DNA of 7,466 nt. Origin: JBLIRR01 sp049472395 (GTDB lineage: Bacteria; SZUA-182; DTGQ01; JBLIRR01). Made by a program: the position numbers and the translations under genes. Under the pieces are notes generated by a model. The model was not told where the DNA came from and searched no databases. It worked only from the letters and a program-made list of their open reading frames with translations. Where the stretch lies: positions 1 through 7,466 of the forward strand of contig JBLIRR010000095.1 of the NCBI GenBank assembly GCA_049472395.1, given 5' to 3'. This document shows, in pieces, positions 5,601 through 7,466 of the stretch. How positions within the stretch are numbered: position 1 is the stretch's first letter; each line of letters starts with the position of its first letter.

Positions 5601-7466
5601 TTACTCCCTTTTCGTTAGTCTCCTCTAAGAGATCTGAGTATCGATCATACTGATAGGAATGAGATGTTCCATCAGGATTTTGGATACAGATTAAATTACC
5701 CCATTCATCAAATTTCTTGATTGTTGTCCCAGCCGGAGTATTTATTATTCTTACCCCCGTATCATATATGTAGCTAATAATCAGGACGTAGTAGGACCCA
5801 GAACCAGGCTTACTCTGGGAAGATTCAGTCCTCTTCACATAAGTTATCTTACGGTTAAGTTTTTCATTTATTAACTCCTTTATTAAATTACCATCTTTAT
5901 TGAAATAACGTTCGATTAGCATTCCATCACTTTTATTAATCGAGGCATAGTATTCCGCTCGTACCTTATCATAGTTATATTCATAAAATGTCTCATTCTC
6001 CTCGCTATCTATAACGCTTTTTACTTCACCTTTCTTGTTATACCCAATTTTAATACTTCTTTCCAAAGGATCAGTTTTAGTTACTAATTTACATGTTGTA
6101 TCATCCGTATCATACTCATATTCCCATTTATTCCCCAAAACGTCTTTCACCATTTTAAGTTGCCCATTGTCGTTATATGTATAATGCACCGATCTTCCTA
6201 TATGATCATATACTGCGCTGATAGAATTATTGGTATTATACGAATACCAAATAACCTGACGTCCTGTAGCATCCTTTACCCCTATAAGAGTTTTAGCAAA
6301 CTCATTACCTGCATAAATAAGCTCTATTCTATTGTTATTGCGGTCTCCATAGGCAACTTTTCTCCCCCATTCATCATACTCCTTCCAATCGCCAGTTGGG
6401 CTTTTCCAGAGATATCCATCCCATTTGTACCTATACTTTGCTGGTTGTTCTATATTTGCATTCATATCAACCCAACGTCCACCTATGGTTGATATTGTAT
6501 ATCCTCCTTTATGTGCATACAGAAAATCTATATAAAAAGGGCCTATACCAGAGAATCCAAGGGGGTCTGATGACCACGAAACACATGTATATTCTATATC
6601 TCCTTTTAGTAAATAATTGTAAGGGGAATCTCCGTGACTAGGTATTCCTTCATTTGTAGTATACCTAAATTTTCCTTCTATACGATCAATATTATGTAGA
6701 TTAATCCACTTGCCTTTCTCGCTATTATAGATTCGTGTCACTTCAATATTAAAACCATTAAGCATCATTGAAAGATCAGTGACCGCAAAGGAATAATCAC
6801 GAAATACCAGATTGACATGTGAATTTGTACAGTCATTCTGCCCTGCTTCATCACTATTATTCTTGTTATCTTTTTGATCCTCATCCGGATGATCGGGATT
6901 ATAACTTCCTATTATGCTATTTTTTTCTGTTCTGTACGTATAGGTGGTCGTCTCACATGATGAAGTTCCGTCACTGTCAAACAATTCCTGGGCTTTTGGT
7001 CCTTCACCGACGACTACATTTTTATGTCCTCCGCCTTTGGCATTACCAGCAATTATAACAGATATTGGTTCAGCAGCCTGACCGCCGACCGTGCTGCCTT
7101 TATCGACTTTAATCTTGGAAATAAGAGAACATATTGTATCACACACAGTACTTTCAGGTTCATTAGGGCAAGGAGTATAACAGTAATCAAAGCATATTGG
7201 TTTTTGATAATTATACCCCCCTCCACCACCGCTTCCACCGGAGGATTCGGTGCTTTCTTCTCCTAGCTTAGCAAGGCAGGTTATCCGGTAGGGGACTATT
7301 ATCTGCTGCTTGGCCTCTAAGATTTCCGGAAGAGGAGCTAAGGATTCATAATCATAATACTTGTCACTTTCAGGGAAAGTATAATTCATCTCTTCCGCCC
7401 GAACAAGGCCGTGATTGGTGAGGGTCAGCTCTCCATTATACACCTGTCCTACCTCCATATCGGGCA
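2662..7466 (-). CDS. Giant RHS/YD-repeat protein with unrecognised C-terminal tip (5' end beyond window)
   Basis: The frame is open to the right edge, with codons for P and D preceding the first in-window Met (7456-7458), so the true N-terminus lies outside. From that Met there are 1598 residues. An Ig-like fragment (1-65, GELTLTNHGL) leads to a glycine linker (74-81) and a cysteine cluster (C89, C93, C97, C106, C110). An acidic Asn/Asp-rich linker (186-210) precedes an RHS-type entry domain (about 214-246, ending EVTRIYNS). YD repeats run from about 365 to 1300 with a period near 21, and a CxxC insert (C828, C831) falls within them. The RHS core signature is at 1369-1428 (RFPGQYYDEETGLSYNWYRYYD, GRYISADPIGF, DTMGL). 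In this family the repeats form a shell enclosing the C-terminal toxin, which is cut off next to the core. Residues 1429-1598 are Pro-rich, then Gly- and beta-rich, with no nuclease or deaminase motif I know. Secretion route is unknown because the N-terminus is absent. The family call is very secure; toxicity is inferred. Confidence 0.95.
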   Translation of the reverse strand, partial: PDMEVGQVYNGELTLTNHGLVRAEEMNYTFPESDKYYDYESLAPLPEILEAKQQIIVPYRITCLAKLGEESTESSGGSGGGGGYNYQKPICFDYCYTPCPNEPESTVCDTICSLISKIKVDKGSTVGGQAAEPISVIIAGNAKGGGHKNVVVGEGPKAQELFDSDGTSSCETTTYTYRTEKNSIIGSYNPDHPDEDQKDNKNNSDEAGQNDCTNSHVNLVFRDYSFAVTDLSMMLNGFNIEVTRIYNSEKGKWINLHNIDRIEGKFRYTTNEGIPSHGDSPYNYLLKGDIEYTCVSWSSDPLGFSGIGPFYIDFLYAHKGGYTISTIGGRWVDMNANIEQPAKYRYKWDGYLWKSPTGDWKEYDEWGRKVAYGDRNNNRIELIYAGNEFAKTLIGVKDATGRQVIWYSYNTNNSISAVYDHIGRSVHYTYNDNGQLKMVKDVLGNKWEYEYDTDDTTCKLVTKTDPLERSIKIGYNKKGEVKSVIDSEENETFYEYNYDKVRAEYYASINKSDGMLIERYFNKDGNLIKELINEKLNRKITYVKRTESSQSKPGSGSYYVLIISYIYDTGVRIINTPAGTTIKKFDEWGNLICIQNPDGTSHSYQYDRYSDLLEETNEKGVITRYKYNNCGNRIQMIEAADTDHERITRYTYDEQGKGNLEYIALLDGSEIKMEYDDYGHMIKVTDAENNITEYTYDDIGNITSKKDADGNMWQYEYDKKNHLISETDPLYYETRYEYDAVGDLRVIIDAYNNRTEYTYDSHHKIKEIKDALGGIIHYEYNADGNLIENIDQMNNNTRYEYDDVQRRDKLIDPAGNVIKYDYEDEVGAGCEDCASGDAVDKPSTIIYPTYTMNLEYDPMGRVVKETKVLDENTSYETHYSYDAVGNLIEKTDPEGNTTIYEYDVLDRLIKVTDAENGITRYGYDIRDNLISITDAEGNMTTFTYDRNGNKIGSRRHLGQETNYSYDARGNLSSIIDAKNQKAVYNYDAANRIKSIEYYSSSGNPMPDKTVNFDYDEVGNLISFNDEITSTTYTYDELSRKVGETVNYGDFTLSYSYTYNADGTKKSFTGSDDVTSDFIYTDGQLNAIHIPQVGDISFKDHRWLSPTRVHLPGGTVMNLDYDPLQRIKKIQSQDASNDIFIDYIYSRDTVGNVVSKATEHGNYTYFYDKTYQLLSTDNPMNPTINDEAYTYDKVGNRLTASSHQGEWNYNENNQLTSCNGVSFTYDNNGNLIQKVVDGQTTNYIYNIEDRLIQIKDENGSIIAKYYYDPFGRRLWKEVDGIKTYFFYSEEGLIGEYDASGNEIKSYGYVPNSMWTTNPLFQKIGGTYYFYQNDYLGTPQKIIDASGDVVWSAVYDSFEKCEIIVEERSNNLRFPGQYYDEETGLSYNWYRYYDSMIGRYISADPIGFNSGDKNFYRYVNNNPVNLIDTMGLTICLDEPSPFPMLDPGPSSFPGQYTALPPYVPIGLTKWKGNITVTSGGEIFGGGVLVGAFKSDVHNGKQSTVIVAGVMGGVTAGSPISVTTTHDITLITPGAPDPTQFFGAISFLSANIGIGIDLGLSYLEIGEAKSENVFSFQYGIDASTSGYVGWAIALPKNNPGFKH
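2665..3174 (-). other. Variable C-terminal tip of the RHS protein (putative toxin domain)
   Basis: The 170 residues after the core end-motif DTMGL are where RHS proteins swap toxin domains. This one starts with a Pro-rich stretch (about 1433-1460). It continues with alternating hydrophobic/Gly strands such as IVAGVMGGVTAG (1501-1512) and IGIGIDLGLSYLEIG (1547-1561), and ends at PKNNPGFKH. No HNH, EndoU, deaminase or ADP-ribosyltransferase signature is visible. The pattern suits a beta-rich or membrane-interacting fold, which is only an inference. Confidence 0.5.
3559..6366 (-). repeat. Coding YD-repeat array of the RHS gene
   Basis: Residues of the form x-Y-x-YD-x-x-G-N/R-L recur with a period near 21 residues, for example YTYDDIGNI, YEYDAVGDL, YEYNADGNL, YSYDAVGNL and FTYDRNGNKI. 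At DNA level the repeats are diverged, with only short recurring words such as TCATAGGTATA on the plus strand, so the array is old rather than freshly amplified. The repeats weaken around 495-580 and 1085-1150, where the shell probably carries inserted elements. Confidence 0.85.
4966..4977 (-). other. CxxC insert within the YD repeats
   Basis: Residues 828-831 (CEDC) sit in an acidic loop (EDEVGAGCEDCASGD) that interrupts the regular repeat, followed by KPSTIIYPTYTMNLEYD. I recall similar Cys-x-x-Cys inserts at the same kind of position in other large RHS proteins. Possible roles are metal binding or a disulphide that locks the shell. Confidence 0.5.

Noticed and set aside
3559..6366. CRISPR-like array suggested by regular spacing of similar words
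   Set aside because: The periodicity is the roughly 63-bp codon repeat of YD motifs in one continuous reading frame, with diverged units and no spacers.
2813..7266. Many plus-strand open frames of 75-110 codons opposite the RHS gene
   Set aside because: They are antisense shadows of the repetitive RHS coding sequence, with no ribosome-binding sites or protein-like composition.

Overview
This is an AT-rich window (roughly 38% GC by eye). Every convincing gene lies on the minus strand, so transcription runs from high to low coordinates. The gene families are bacterial: a ParA-type ATPase, a SIR2-like protein and a very large RHS/YD-repeat protein. The RHS protein's layout (Ig-like N-terminal fragment, glycine/cysteine linker, YD repeats with a CxxC insert) resembles RHS proteins I associate with Gram-negative environmental bacteria such as Desulfobacterota, Nitrospirota or anammox planctomycetes. 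That taxonomic guess comes from style and memory only and is weak.

Right part (7466 to 2420): a giant RHS gene enters from beyond the right edge with its 5' end missing. It encodes part of an Ig-like domain, a Gly/Cys-rich linker, about 900 residues of YD repeats, the RHS core signature, and a 170-residue C-terminal region I do not recognise. It stops at 2662. A 72-residue protein with two membrane segments begins 23 bp downstream behind a purine-rich ribosome-binding region. The arrangement (RHS core, variable C-terminal tip, small downstream gene) is that of a polymorphic toxin with its immunity gene.

Middle (2419 to 1474): about 950 bp without a convincing gene. It is a mosaic of AT-rich DNA and two blocks richer in GC (about 1735-1880 and 2010-2330). 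It holds an inverted 13-bp repeat, three copies of GAGCACAT, an AT-only hairpin, a 13-bp palindrome and a tandem heptamer. It looks like degenerate or mobile-element-derived DNA, with the upstream region of the left-hand operon at its low end. I could not identify an RNA gene in it.

Left part (1473 to 28): a two-gene operon. A ParA-family ATPase (TTG start with a strong AGGAG) is followed with no gap by a SIR2-like gene; the ParA stop TAA directly touches the SIR2 ATG. There is no ParB. The SIR2 frame keeps its N-terminal nucleotide-binding motifs but ends at 140 residues, shortly after the TTNFD motif and 27 bases from the window edge, so it appears truncated or interrupted. ParA plus SIR2 without ParB suggests an NAD-related defence module rather than plasmid partition. 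The window as a whole reads as an accessory region with two conflict-type loci separated by repeat-rich debris.
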